DNA of 64,000 bases, taken from contig JARULB010000007.1 of the NCBI GenBank assembly GCA_029688905.1, forward strand, positions 124,001-188,000. The letters are read 5' to 3'. This DNA comes from Balneolales bacterium ANBcel1 (GTDB lineage: Bacteria; Bacteroidota; Rhodothermia; Balneolales; Natronogracilivirgulaceae). Under the pieces are notes generated by a model. It was not told the DNA's origin. It saw nothing but the letters and a program-made list of their open reading frames with translations, and did no database searches. Within the stretch, counting starts at the first letter, position 1, and every line of letters starts with the position of its first letter. The position numbers and the translations under genes are program-made. Of the stretch, positions 34,308-41,830 are shown in pieces.

Positions 34308-35888
34308 TTATTCTGCCGGTTTGTCTTTATCCGGGGATTCCCGGGTATCTCCGCTTTTGGCCTTGAATGTTTTGCGGCGAACCAGGCGCTCGGTTCCTTC
34401 AAGCCGCAGCCCTTTCAGGAGGCTGTAACACATGAGCAGCAGAACAATAGTGAATGGCAGACCAGTACTTATTGCTGCAGTCTGCAAAGCTGCCAGGCCT
34501 CCGGCAAGCAGCAGTACGGCAGCAACAGCTCCCTCTGAAACTGCCCAGAATACACGCTGTCCAACGGGAGGGTTGGGATTTCCACCGGAAGCGAGCATAT
34601 CGATAACCAGCGAACCGGAGTCAGAAGAAGTGACAAAGAAGGTAATGATTACCAGAGTAGCGGCAACGGAAGAAATAGAAGCAAGAGGCAGACCATCCAG
34701 CATGGCAAACAGCATTTGCTCGGTAGCCAGTTCGGAGATGCCTGCGCCTTCAAAAATTTCCATACTGAGTGCAGTGTTTCCGAAAACAGTCAGCCAGATA
34801 AATGTGAAGGCTGTTGGAACCAGAAGCACTCCGCTTACAAATTCCTGAATGGTTCGGCCTCTGGAAATCCGGGCAATAAACATGCCGACAAAAGGAGACC
34901 ATGCGATCCACCATCCCCAGTAGAACAGGGTCCAGCCGGCAAGCCAGCCGTCAACACCATCGCCATCAAATGTACCCATCCAGAATGATGACCCTATGAG
35001 ACTCTGGAGGTAATTTCCGGTATTTTCAACTGTGGCATTCAGGAGATAGATTGTCGGGCCAAAGATAAATACAAAAATTATCAGCCCGATTGCTATGGCA
35101 ATATTGAAGTTACTCAGCCTCCGTATCCCTTTGTCCAGACCAAGAACAACGGAAACGGTTGCTATAGCCGTAATACCTGCAATCAGCAATATCTGCACCG
35201 TAGTTGATATCTCCACGCCAAACAGATATTCCAGACCGGCGTTAACCTGCATTACACCGAGACCCAGAGATGTAGCTACTCCGAACATGGTTCCGAAAAT
35301 AGCCAGGATGTCAATTACATTGCCTTTCCAGGTGTAAATACCATCGCCAAGAAGCGGATAAAAAGCTGATCGTATGGAAAGAGGAAGTCCCTTTCTGAAA
35401 TGGAAGTAAGCCAGGGACATACCGACGACAATATACATCCCCCAGGGATGAAATCCCCAGTGGAAGAATGTCAGCCGCATGGCTTCGCGTGCCGCTTGCA
35501 TAGTCTCACCTTCCATGGTAGGCGGAGCCAGATAATGGAACATCGGCTCTGCCACACTGAAAAAGACCAGTCCGATACCCATACCGGCACTGAAAAGCAT
35601 GGTAAACCAGGATGCATAGCTGTAATCAGGTTCGGAGTCATCCGGACCCAATTTGATTTTCCCAAAACGGCTGAAAAAGAGAAAAATCACAAAAACCAGA
35701 AAGATGGCCATGGCAAGTGTATAAAGCCATCCGAATTGATCAGCGATAAATGCCTGGACGCTTCCAAATAGCTCACCCATGCGATCCGGCATAGTGACAC
35801 CAAACAAAAGAAATATCAGTATCACCCCGATCGAGATGAAGAAGATGTAGGGGTTGACATCCAGATTTAGTTTTTTATGCAGGGACAT
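34308..35888 (-). CDS. BCCT-family betaine/choline/carnitine transporter
   Basis: This 526-residue protein has 12 transmembrane helices. BCCT marks are the GMGIGLVFFSVAEP glycine-rich segment of TM3, and the family signature FYWGWWIAWSPFVGMFIARISRGRT in TM8. The glycine-rich segment fits the sodium-coupled betaine transporters (BetP-like) more than carnitine exchangers. It imports a trimethylammonium compatible solute for osmoprotection. A strong ribosome binding site (AAGGAGG, 4 bases before ATG at 35888) decides the start over an in-frame ATG at 35912. It lies next to a ProU/OpuA ABC system. Confidence 0.95.
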   Translation of the reverse strand: MSLHKKLNLDVNPYIFFISIGVILIFLLFGVTMPDRMGELFGSVQAFIADQFGWLYTLAMAIFLVFVIFLFFSRFGKIKLGPDDSEPDYSYASWFTMLFSAGMGIGLVFFSVAEPMFHYLAPPTMEGETMQAAREAMRLTFFHWGFHPWGMYIVVGMSLAYFHFRKGLPLSIRSAFYPLLGDGIYTWKGNVIDILAIFGTMFGVATSLGLGVMQVNAGLEYLFGVEISTTVQILLIAGITAIATVSVVLGLDKGIRRLSNFNIAIAIGLIIFVFIFGPTIYLLNATVENTGNYLQSLIGSSFWMGTFDGDGVDGWLAGWTLFYWGWWIAWSPFVGMFIARISRGRTIQEFVSGVLLVPTAFTFIWLTVFGNTALSMEIFEGAGISELATEQMLFAMLDGLPLASISSVAATLVIITFFVTSSDSGSLVIDMLASGGNPNPPVGQRVFWAVSEGAVAAVLLLAGGLAALQTAAISTGLPFTIVLLLMCYSLLKGLRLEGTERLVRRKTFKAKSGDTRESPDKDKPAE

Positions 35889-36187
35889 TGAACCTCCTTG
35901 TTTATTGACCATTTGGGGAGATAGTAAAGATTAAAACTGCCGCTATGCTTCATGAGCGCTCCATACCTGATAGTTTCAGTAAAGCTTCATGCTGTCGACA
36001 GTCCCCGGTATTGTATTTACAGTTTTATTCTGGTAAAAAATGGCAGACTGTATGAACATAAAGAAAACCACACAGACCCCAAAGCATTAAAAAAAACAAC
36101 CACATACCTTATGCGTTTCGACACCTGGGCGGACCATTGCCTGCGGATTCAGATTGTGAGGGACAGGCATTATACCGGCACGGCCCG
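35889..36187. other. Intergenic region upstream of the BCCT gene
   Basis: About 300 bases lie between proW and the BCCT gene, both read on the minus strand. The BCCT promoter should be here. An A-rich stretch occurs at 36080-36105. I see no clear terminator for proW and no coding frame with family features. Confidence 0.35.
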
Positions 36188-37024
36188 TCAGGCTTCTTTC
36201 TTCTGCTGGCCGAAACCTGCCGTGATCCGGTCCAGGATGATTGCCAGGATGACAACAACCAGGCCTGCTTCAAAACCCTGGCCGACCTGCAGTCGCTGGA
36301 TTCCTCTCAAAACATCGGCTCCGAGTCCGCCGGCACCAATCATGGCCGCTATCACCACCATGGAGAGTCCGAGCATAATGGACTGGTTGACACCTGCCAT
36401 AATGGTCGGGGTGGCAACCGGGATCTGGACCTTGAACAGCTTCTGGCTGGTGGTGGCTCCAAAAGCATCCGCCGCTTCCACCAGTTCATGGGGCACCTGG
36501 CGGATACCGAGGTTGGTCAGTCGTATGAGGGGAGGCAGGGCAAAGACAAACGTCGCAACAACACCTGGAACAAGACCCAGTCCGAAAAACATCACCGCCG
36601 GGATCAGGTAAACAAAGGCCGGCATGGTCTGCATGAAATCCAGGATGGGCCTTACGATTGCGTTGAATCGGTCATTCCTCGATGCCAGTACTCCGAGTGG
36701 AAGCCCTACAACCATGACCAGAAGTTCTGCGGTAATCACAAGAGCCAGGGTTTCGACAAATGCCTGCCATAGTCCGATGTTTTCCGAAAGCAGAAGCCCG
36801 ATTGCCGCAAAGAGGGCGGTACGCCATCCGGCCATATACCAGGTGATCCCGGCGATGATAACGATGAGAATCACAGGATGGAGAGCCATCATCCCGTCTT
36901 TGAGATTGTTCACCAGGAAATAGACGAGAGCGCTGAAACCGTCAAATACAGCCGCGTATTCACTTACCAGGTAATCAACGGCATCAGAGATCCAGTCTTT
37001 TAACGGAATTCGAAAGGGAAACAT
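36188..37024 (-). CDS. proW: Glycine betaine/proline ABC transporter permease (ProW/OpuAB)
   Basis: This 278-residue inner-membrane permease starts with an amphipathic segment (ISDAVDYLVSEYAAVFDGFS), has about six to seven transmembrane helices, and shows the permease loop ELVEAADAFGAT that contacts the ATPase. TMPAFVYLIPAVMFFGLG and MAGVNQSIMLGLSMVVIAAMIGAGGLG are strongly ProW-like. It forms the channel of the osmoprotectant importer with ProV and ProX, encoded just upstream. The gap to proV is 54 bases, consistent with one transcript. Confidence 0.96.
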   Translation of the reverse strand: MFPFRIPLKDWISDAVDYLVSEYAAVFDGFSALVYFLVNNLKDGMMALHPVILIVIIAGITWYMAGWRTALFAAIGLLLSENIGLWQAFVETLALVITAELLVMVVGLPLGVLASRNDRFNAIVRPILDFMQTMPAFVYLIPAVMFFGLGLVPGVVATFVFALPPLIRLTNLGIRQVPHELVEAADAFGATTSQKLFKVQIPVATPTIMAGVNQSIMLGLSMVVIAAMIGAGGLGADVLRGIQRLQVGQGFEAGLVVVILAIILDRITAGFGQQKKEA

Positions 37025-37078
37025 AGAATATTTTTCAAAAGGTTAATAATTGAGATCGACAGTGTTCCGGGGTTTCAG

Positions 37079-38353
37079 TCATTCTTTCTTGTCACCGGCA
37101 TTTTCAACGGATGACGGGCTGCCATCCTCCGGTTTGTCATCCAGTTCGATTTCATACCCTTCGGAAAGTGCGGCGATGATGGCGCCCCGTACGATCACTC
37201 CCATAAGTCTGTTTTCGGAATCCAGAACGGCAATCGGACCATAATCCGATTCGTGGTACACATTGATGACGTCACTCAGCGGCATGTCTTCCTGAACGGT
37301 GTACGCTTCACGCATGAGTGACTTGTCAAATGTGGCATCCTCCTCTTTTTTGAAACTTTTCAGATGTTCCGCCAGTTCATCCGCAAGAACATATCCCTTC
37401 AGATGTCTTTTTGCATCGGTAACCATGATGCCGGACAAACCATACCGCCGCATTTTCCGTAACATGGTGCGCGGGCCGTCACTGGTAAAGGCGGTTTCTT
37501 TGGCAGGCTGCATGATGGTTCCGGCTGTCAGAACGGCTGCTCGATCCATATCCTCAACGAACGCTTTGACATAGTCATTGGCAGGCTTCGATATGATTTC
37601 CTCGGCGGAACCAATCTGAACAATGATTCCATCTTTCATAATGGCGATGCGATCGCCGATGCGAAAGGCCTCATCCAGGTCATGCGTAACAAACAGGATG
37701 GTTTTTTTCATGCGGGATTGCAGTTCGATCAGTTCATCCTGCATTTGCCGCCGAATAAGCGGATCAAGGGCGCTGAACGCCTCATCCATAAGAAGAATAT
37801 CGGCATCCACTGCCAGGCCCCGGGCCAGGCCTACCCGTTGCTGCATTCCTCCTGAAAGCTGAGAGGGATAGCTCTCTTCATTCCCTTTGAGACCAACAAT
37901 TTCGATAATTTTACGGGCCTTTTTCTGTCGCTCCTCTTTGTCAACGCCTTGCAGCTCGAGGCCAAACTCAACATTTCCCAACACGGTTCTGTGAGGCAGT
38001 ATGGCAAAGTTCTGAAAAACCATCCCGCAGAAATTTTTCCGCCGGAAATCGCGCAGTTCCTGAGAGCCAAGCTTGACGATATCCGTCCCCTTGATTACGA
38101 TTTCACCCTGGGTTGGTTCATGCAGGCGATTGATCAGGCGCTGGAGAGTCGACTTTCCACTGCCTGAAAGGCCCATGAGCACAAAGGTCTCCCCTTCCCT
38201 GACGGAAAAATTGATATTGTGAACACCCACAACCTGCTTGTGTTTCTCAAGAATTTCATCCTTCGACATTCCCTCCTCAAGCGCTTTGATCGCTTTTTGG
38301 GGATTATCACCGAAAATCTTGAATAGGTTCCTGACCGTAATTATGTCGCTCAT
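37079..38353 (-). CDS. proV: Glycine betaine/proline ABC transporter ATPase (ProV/OpuAA) with CBS pair
   Basis: This 424-residue cytoplasmic ATPase has Walker A (GLSGSGKST), a Q-loop (MVFQNFAILPHRTV), the signature LSGGMQQRVGLARGL, and Walker B (ILLMDEAFSALD). A C-terminal pair of CBS domains follows (from about residue 270). In OpuA the CBS pair senses ionic strength or c-di-AMP and gates transport. AAGGA lies 5 bases before the ATG. An intrinsic terminator between proX and this gene probably lowers its expression relative to the binding protein. Confidence 0.97.
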   Translation of the reverse strand: MSDIITVRNLFKIFGDNPQKAIKALEEGMSKDEILEKHKQVVGVHNINFSVREGETFVLMGLSGSGKSTLQRLINRLHEPTQGEIVIKGTDIVKLGSQELRDFRRKNFCGMVFQNFAILPHRTVLGNVEFGLELQGVDKEERQKKARKIIEIVGLKGNEESYPSQLSGGMQQRVGLARGLAVDADILLMDEAFSALDPLIRRQMQDELIELQSRMKKTILFVTHDLDEAFRIGDRIAIMKDGIIVQIGSAEEIISKPANDYVKAFVEDMDRAAVLTAGTIMQPAKETAFTSDGPRTMLRKMRRYGLSGIMVTDAKRHLKGYVLADELAEHLKSFKKEEDATFDKSLMREAYTVQEDMPLSDVINVYHESDYGPIAVLDSENRLMGVIVRGAIIAALSEGYEIELDDKPEDGSPSSVENAGDKKE

Positions 38354-38422
38354 AAATATCCTTGTTTCTGTGGATGATTAAATAATAATCCGGTAATACC
38401 GGGCCACCACCGGAGATCTGAC

Positions 38423-38456
38423 AAAAAAAAATGGTGCACCTTATCAGGGTGCACCA
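38423..38456 (-). terminator. Intrinsic terminator between proX and proV
   Basis: On the minus strand TGGTGCACC and GGTGCACCA form a perfect 9-bp stem with a 7-base loop, followed by T9. It begins 9 bases after the proX stop and ends 69 bases before the proV start. It may act as a partial terminator that sets a high ratio of binding protein to membrane complex. Confidence 0.92.
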
Positions 38457-38465
38457 TAAAAGCTG

Positions 38466-39335
38466 TTAGTTAAGCCATTCCTGAACCCGATCGGGATTCT
38501 CGGAAATCCATGTCCGGGCGGCATCAATTGGCTCCATGCCCTCTTCAATGTACACCATTACGGCTCCCATTTCTTCCGGTGTCCAGAAGAAGCTGTCAAG
38601 GAAGCTGTAGACGTCCGGGTGCCTTTCCTGAAGATCCGGAGTGACGATGGTGGCAATATGTTCGGCATCTCCGAAGGCATTCAGTGGATCCTCGAGATAC
38701 TTGAGATCATGAGCGGCGAACTTCCAGTGCGGAGTCCATCCGGTAACCACAATCCATTCATCGCGCTGAATGGCTCGTGCAAGAGCGGCGGTCATTGCGG
38801 CATCGGAACCTGAAATCAGGTTATAGTCCAGGTCATATGCCTCGATGGCGTCTTCACTGGCGGCCATGAGTCCGGCACCGGGATCGATACCGGTGATATC
38901 ACCACCAAATTCGTCAATATAATCATTGAGTTCATCGATGCTGTTAACGGTGACGTATTCCGGAACTACCCATCCGATTTTGGCTCCTTCGAGATTGGGG
39001 CCGAGATTTACGATATCATCCTGGGTTTGCTCCAGGTATGCGGCGTGGGTGTTGGGCAGCCACGCTGCTACAATGGCATCGAAATCGCCGCGAGCCATGC
39101 CGGTCCACATCGGTCCGGCGTCCACAGCCGTCAGATTGACGTCATGGCCAAGTTCATCCTGGATGACAGCTGCTACAACATGGGTTGATGCGATTTCAGA
39201 GTCCCACTGGACGTACCCCAGCTCAATTTCGCCTGTCTCTGTTTCACAGGCTTGCAAACCGACAAGTGCCGCAACGGCAACGATTAGAGCCGTCCAGCCG
39301 GATTTCCATGTAGGGGTTGATTTTTTCGTTTGCAT
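38466..39335 (-). CDS. proX: Glycine betaine-binding lipoprotein (ProX/OpuAC)
   Basis: This 289-residue substrate-binding protein has a signal peptide ending in the lipobox GLQAC, then the OpuAC fold: ELGYVQWDSEIASTHV, FDAIVAAWLPNTHAAY, GIDPGAGLM, VTGWTPHWKF. The tryptophans in QWDSE, WLPNTH and GWTPHW probably form the aromatic cage for the quaternary ammonium group. It delivers betaine to ProVW. AGGA precedes the ATG at 39335; the frame upstream to 39389 lies over a hairpin. It is followed by a terminator and then proV. Confidence 0.95.
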   Translation of the reverse strand: MQTKKSTPTWKSGWTALIVAVAALVGLQACETETGEIELGYVQWDSEIASTHVVAAVIQDELGHDVNLTAVDAGPMWTGMARGDFDAIVAAWLPNTHAAYLEQTQDDIVNLGPNLEGAKIGWVVPEYVTVNSIDELNDYIDEFGGDITGIDPGAGLMAASEDAIEAYDLDYNLISGSDAAMTAALARAIQRDEWIVVTGWTPHWKFAAHDLKYLEDPLNAFGDAEHIATIVTPDLQERHPDVYSFLDSFFWTPEEMGAVMVYIEEGMEPIDAARTWISENPDRVQEWLN

Positions 39336-39363
39336 ATTCCTGTCTTTTTTGGGTTTAAATGAC

Positions 39364-39386
39364 ATACAGCCGGTTATCGGCTGTAT
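39364..39386. other. Perfect hairpin between porin gene and proX
   Basis: ATACAGCCG (39364-39372) and CGGCTGTAT (39378-39386) make a perfect 9-bp stem with a 5-base loop, 28 bases upstream of the proX start. There is no good T-tract on either side. It could stabilise the proX transcript 5' end after processing, or be a weak terminator. Confidence 0.6.
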
Positions 39387-39452
39387 CATGAAAATTCCTG
39401 CACGCGGGATATCAAAGACACCTCACATGCAGGAACTTGACACGGTCTTCTT

Positions 39453-40802
39453 TTAGAAATAGTAGCCGATATTGATATTGAACCGTACATTCCAGTCCAA
39501 GTCTTCAACAGGTATGGGCACACCGTTGGCATCAAGGTGGCCGGCACCCAGACCGGTTCCGAAGCTATCTGTCAGCCATGGCTGATTTTTACCCATGGCC
39601 AGATCGACATAGGTGAAGACGCTGCCGGCGGAAATGAGGAAGCCGGGCACCAGCATGTGAGTGTCTTCAAAGTCGTAGGATTGTCCGCCAACATCAAGTG
39701 ATCCATCTTTGGTCATGTAAGAATAGTTGATGTAGGGCTGGATGTTGGTGATCGGGCCAATATTCACATCGTGTGAGTAGGCAATGCCCGCAGTCACGAT
39801 ATTCCCGCCAGCGGCAACACCATCACCGTAGTAGGGATCGCCGTAGGCACCCATCTGCACGCGCTCCAGGTCGTTCCCGGCGTCATCCTTGGCGGAGTAG
39901 TCGTAGTTGATGAACTGGAGTTTGATGTTGAACAGACCGGCGTTTAGATCCGCGTGCGCGGCAACCGCATGACCATATTCGGTGTCGTCGAGTGCCGAGT
40001 TGTAGATTCCTTTCAGCTTACCGGAAACGCCCAATTCCATTCCGGGAGCCATCGTGTAGGCGGCACGGATGTTAAACTGATTCCAGTCCTGAATGCTGGA
40101 AGTAGCGCCTGTTGACGAGAGTACTCCACTGTCATCAGGAATCACATTATAGGAATAGGTACCGGCACCCGGTCCGCCAAAGGAGGCAGAACCGTAAGCG
40201 GGTCCGGCCGGTTCCTGTTGACGAAAATAGGCGGCCATGATGTTAAAATCATCAGTCACATCATAGCTGAATTTGATACCCATGTTAAAGTCATCCTCCA
40301 TTCCCAGATAGTAGGGGAGGTTGAACCACCAGCTGTGGGAATTGTACATCAGGTTACCGAAAGGCACCTGGGTAACACCGATTTGCATGTTCAGCGCATC
40401 ACTGAAATCATACCCCAGCCAACCCTGCTTGATGAAGTGGGTGTTGAAGGTGGGATAGAAACGGTACTCAAAGTTGAGGGAAATACCTCCTGATTGTCCG
40501 CTCACGTTCAGGCGCCATGTATCAAATGTAGCATAGGTGCTGGTAGCCGTAGCGTCGCTTTCGTAGTGCTGGCTGACAATATTGTAGCGCAGTGCACCAC
40601 CGATGTGAAAACCGTCCTCGTCATCCTGGGCAGCTGCCGACGATGACGAACCCAGATTCGTGTTGGTGTAAGCGATGCTCGGTGCAAATAAATTGCTGGT
40701 CAGGCTTAGACCCGAACCGGCCTCAGACGACTTTGCCTGGGCGCCGAAAATCGGCAGGATGATTATTAAAACTGTCAGAAAGAGTCCTGTAAAAAACTTC
40801 AT
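39453..40802 (-). CDS. Outer-membrane beta-barrel porin-like protein
   Basis: This 449-residue protein has a signal peptide ending at GAQA, then alternating beta strands rich in aromatic residues (RYNIVSQHYES, WRLNVSGQS, LNFEYRFYP, GWLGYDF) and a terminal strand ending NINIGYYF, the C-terminal Phe expected for BAM recognition. The shape resembles OprO/OprP-type or general porins, but substrate is unknown. AAGGAG lies 8 bases before the ATG. It is upstream of proX on the same strand, so it may provide outer-membrane passage for compatible solutes. Confidence 0.8.
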   Translation of the reverse strand: MKFFTGLFLTVLIIILPIFGAQAKSSEAGSGLSLTSNLFAPSIAYTNTNLGSSSSAAAQDDEDGFHIGGALRYNIVSQHYESDATATSTYATFDTWRLNVSGQSGGISLNFEYRFYPTFNTHFIKQGWLGYDFSDALNMQIGVTQVPFGNLMYNSHSWWFNLPYYLGMEDDFNMGIKFSYDVTDDFNIMAAYFRQQEPAGPAYGSASFGGPGAGTYSYNVIPDDSGVLSSTGATSSIQDWNQFNIRAAYTMAPGMELGVSGKLKGIYNSALDDTEYGHAVAAHADLNAGLFNIKLQFINYDYSAKDDAGNDLERVQMGAYGDPYYGDGVAAGGNIVTAGIAYSHDVNIGPITNIQPYINYSYMTKDGSLDVGGQSYDFEDTHMLVPGFLISAGSVFTYVDLAMGKNQPWLTDSFGTGLGAGHLDANGVPIPVEDLDWNVRFNINIGYYF

Positions 40803-40994
40803 ATATCTTTCTCCTTGTTTGGTTGCGATTTATGCCGCTGCTTCTTCAGTTTTCTTGTCATGCACAGCTGATTTACGTACATGGAATATTCAATAATAAC
40901 AGGGCTTTGGTTAGATTGTGCCGACTATATTTCAGAGATAATTTTCATGAAATGAATCATGATATAAACCCTGTGCTATATCGGAGCATAACTT

Positions 40995-41035
40995 AAAAAA
41001 AAATATGCGCCATTCAAAAAAAACGGCAAATGGCG
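40995..41035 (-). terminator. Terminator-like hairpin downstream of arsR2
   Basis: On the minus strand CGCCATT and AATGGCG form a 7-bp stem with a long 14-base loop, followed by CATA and then T9. It is about 230 bases after the arsR2 stop and about 140 bases after the palindrome at 41174-41193. It is weaker than the other terminators in this window because of loop size and the gap before the T-tract. Confidence 0.5.
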
Positions 41036-41173
41036 TTTAATACTGCATAACCATTGACATATAACAATGCTTACACAGATAGCATTCGTTTTTTTTTGCA
41101 ATAGACAGTCCGACACTGACCACTCACAGGCAAGGGAACTAAAACAGAAGCCTGACTCGAAAGAAGTGCTGTT

Positions 41174-41193
41174 TTTACATATATATGTAAAAC
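41174..41193. promoter_or_regulatory. Perfect 20-bp AT-rich palindrome, candidate ArsR-type operator
   Basis: TTTTACATATATATGTAAAA is an exact inverted repeat. Its core CATATATATG is identical to the core in front of the other arsR gene (20247-20256). It lies 74 bases beyond the stop of arsR2 and about 370 bases upstream of the porin gene. A strong operator in this position suggests an unrecognised promoter here or a long porin leader. Confidence 0.55.
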
Positions 41194-41266
41194 ACAATAC
41201 TAGTAATTTTTTTTGAATAGTTTTTCAGAATTCAGTTGAAACGAAATCTGTAATTATGGCGACTGT

Positions 41267-41659
41267 TCAACTCTCCTTTTGGCGGGAGATCCTGGAAAAG
41301 GGAACCGACCCCACCACGCATCTCCCTTTTTCCCGGTAAGCGAGACGTGCGTTAATTGCCAGTTCATCACCATCCAGCTGTTCAGAAACCAAAAATTTTT
41401 CCAGAAAGTCAAACAGCTGTTTCCGGAATCCCTGTACTTCATTCAGATAGTAGTATGACCAGGCGCCCCGTTTGTTCACCTTGAGCAAGCCGGCCTCTTT
41501 CAGGTGGCGAACGTGCCGTGATATGCGGTATTGAGGCAAATTGAGGGCATCAACCACTTCGCAGACACATAATGCCTGTCTCGTTCTGACGAACAGCGCT
41601 ATTATCCTCAATCGGTTTTCATCACCGAGGCTTTTAAAAATATCTTCAAATGTTTCCAT
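41267..41659 (-). CDS. ArsR-family metalloregulator with CxC sensing motif
   Basis: This 130-residue winged-helix repressor has LGDENRLRIIALF, then ALCVCEVVDAL, which places a C-x-C pair in the helix used by arsenite-responsive ArsR proteins, and the recognition helix LPQYRISRHVRHLKEAG. A third cysteine lies in GRCVVG near the C-terminus. It probably releases DNA on binding a thiophilic metal or metalloid. No arsenic resistance gene is adjacent. Its target may be the palindrome about 75 bases past its stop, or genes elsewhere. Confidence 0.9.
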   Translation of the reverse strand: METFEDIFKSLGDENRLRIIALFVRTRQALCVCEVVDALNLPQYRISRHVRHLKEAGLLKVNKRGAWSYYYLNEVQGFRKQLFDFLEKFLVSEQLDGDELAINARLAYREKGRCVVGSVPFSRISRQKES

Positions 41660-41769
41660 GGCACCGGTAAGGGCAAAAAAGTCGGCCAGGCGAGTGCCGG
41701 TCCGGGCATTGAAAAAAAGCGCGACTCAACCTGTTTTCCCGGGGGAGAAACCGGTCAGAGTCCAGCCTT

Positions 41770-41817
41770 AAAAAAAACGCGGCCTCCGGCAAATGCCTGC
41801 GCATCACCGGAAGCCGC
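41770..41817 (-). terminator. Intrinsic terminator of ppdK
   Basis: On the minus strand GCGGCTTCCGG pairs with CCGGAGGCCGC (11 positions, one mismatch) with a 17-base loop and is followed by a T8 run. It lies 14 bases after the ppdK stop. Confidence 0.88.
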
Positions 41818-41830
41818 ATTATCAACAATA

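Larger units (their letters stand above)
40803..41266. other. Intergenic region with palindrome and terminator-like hairpin
   Basis: These 464 bases lie between arsR2 and the porin gene, both on the minus strand. They contain a perfect 20-base palindrome (41174-41193) and a hairpin with a following T9 on the minus strand (41008-41035). No protein-coding frame looks real. An unannotated short transcript is possible. Confidence 0.45.
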
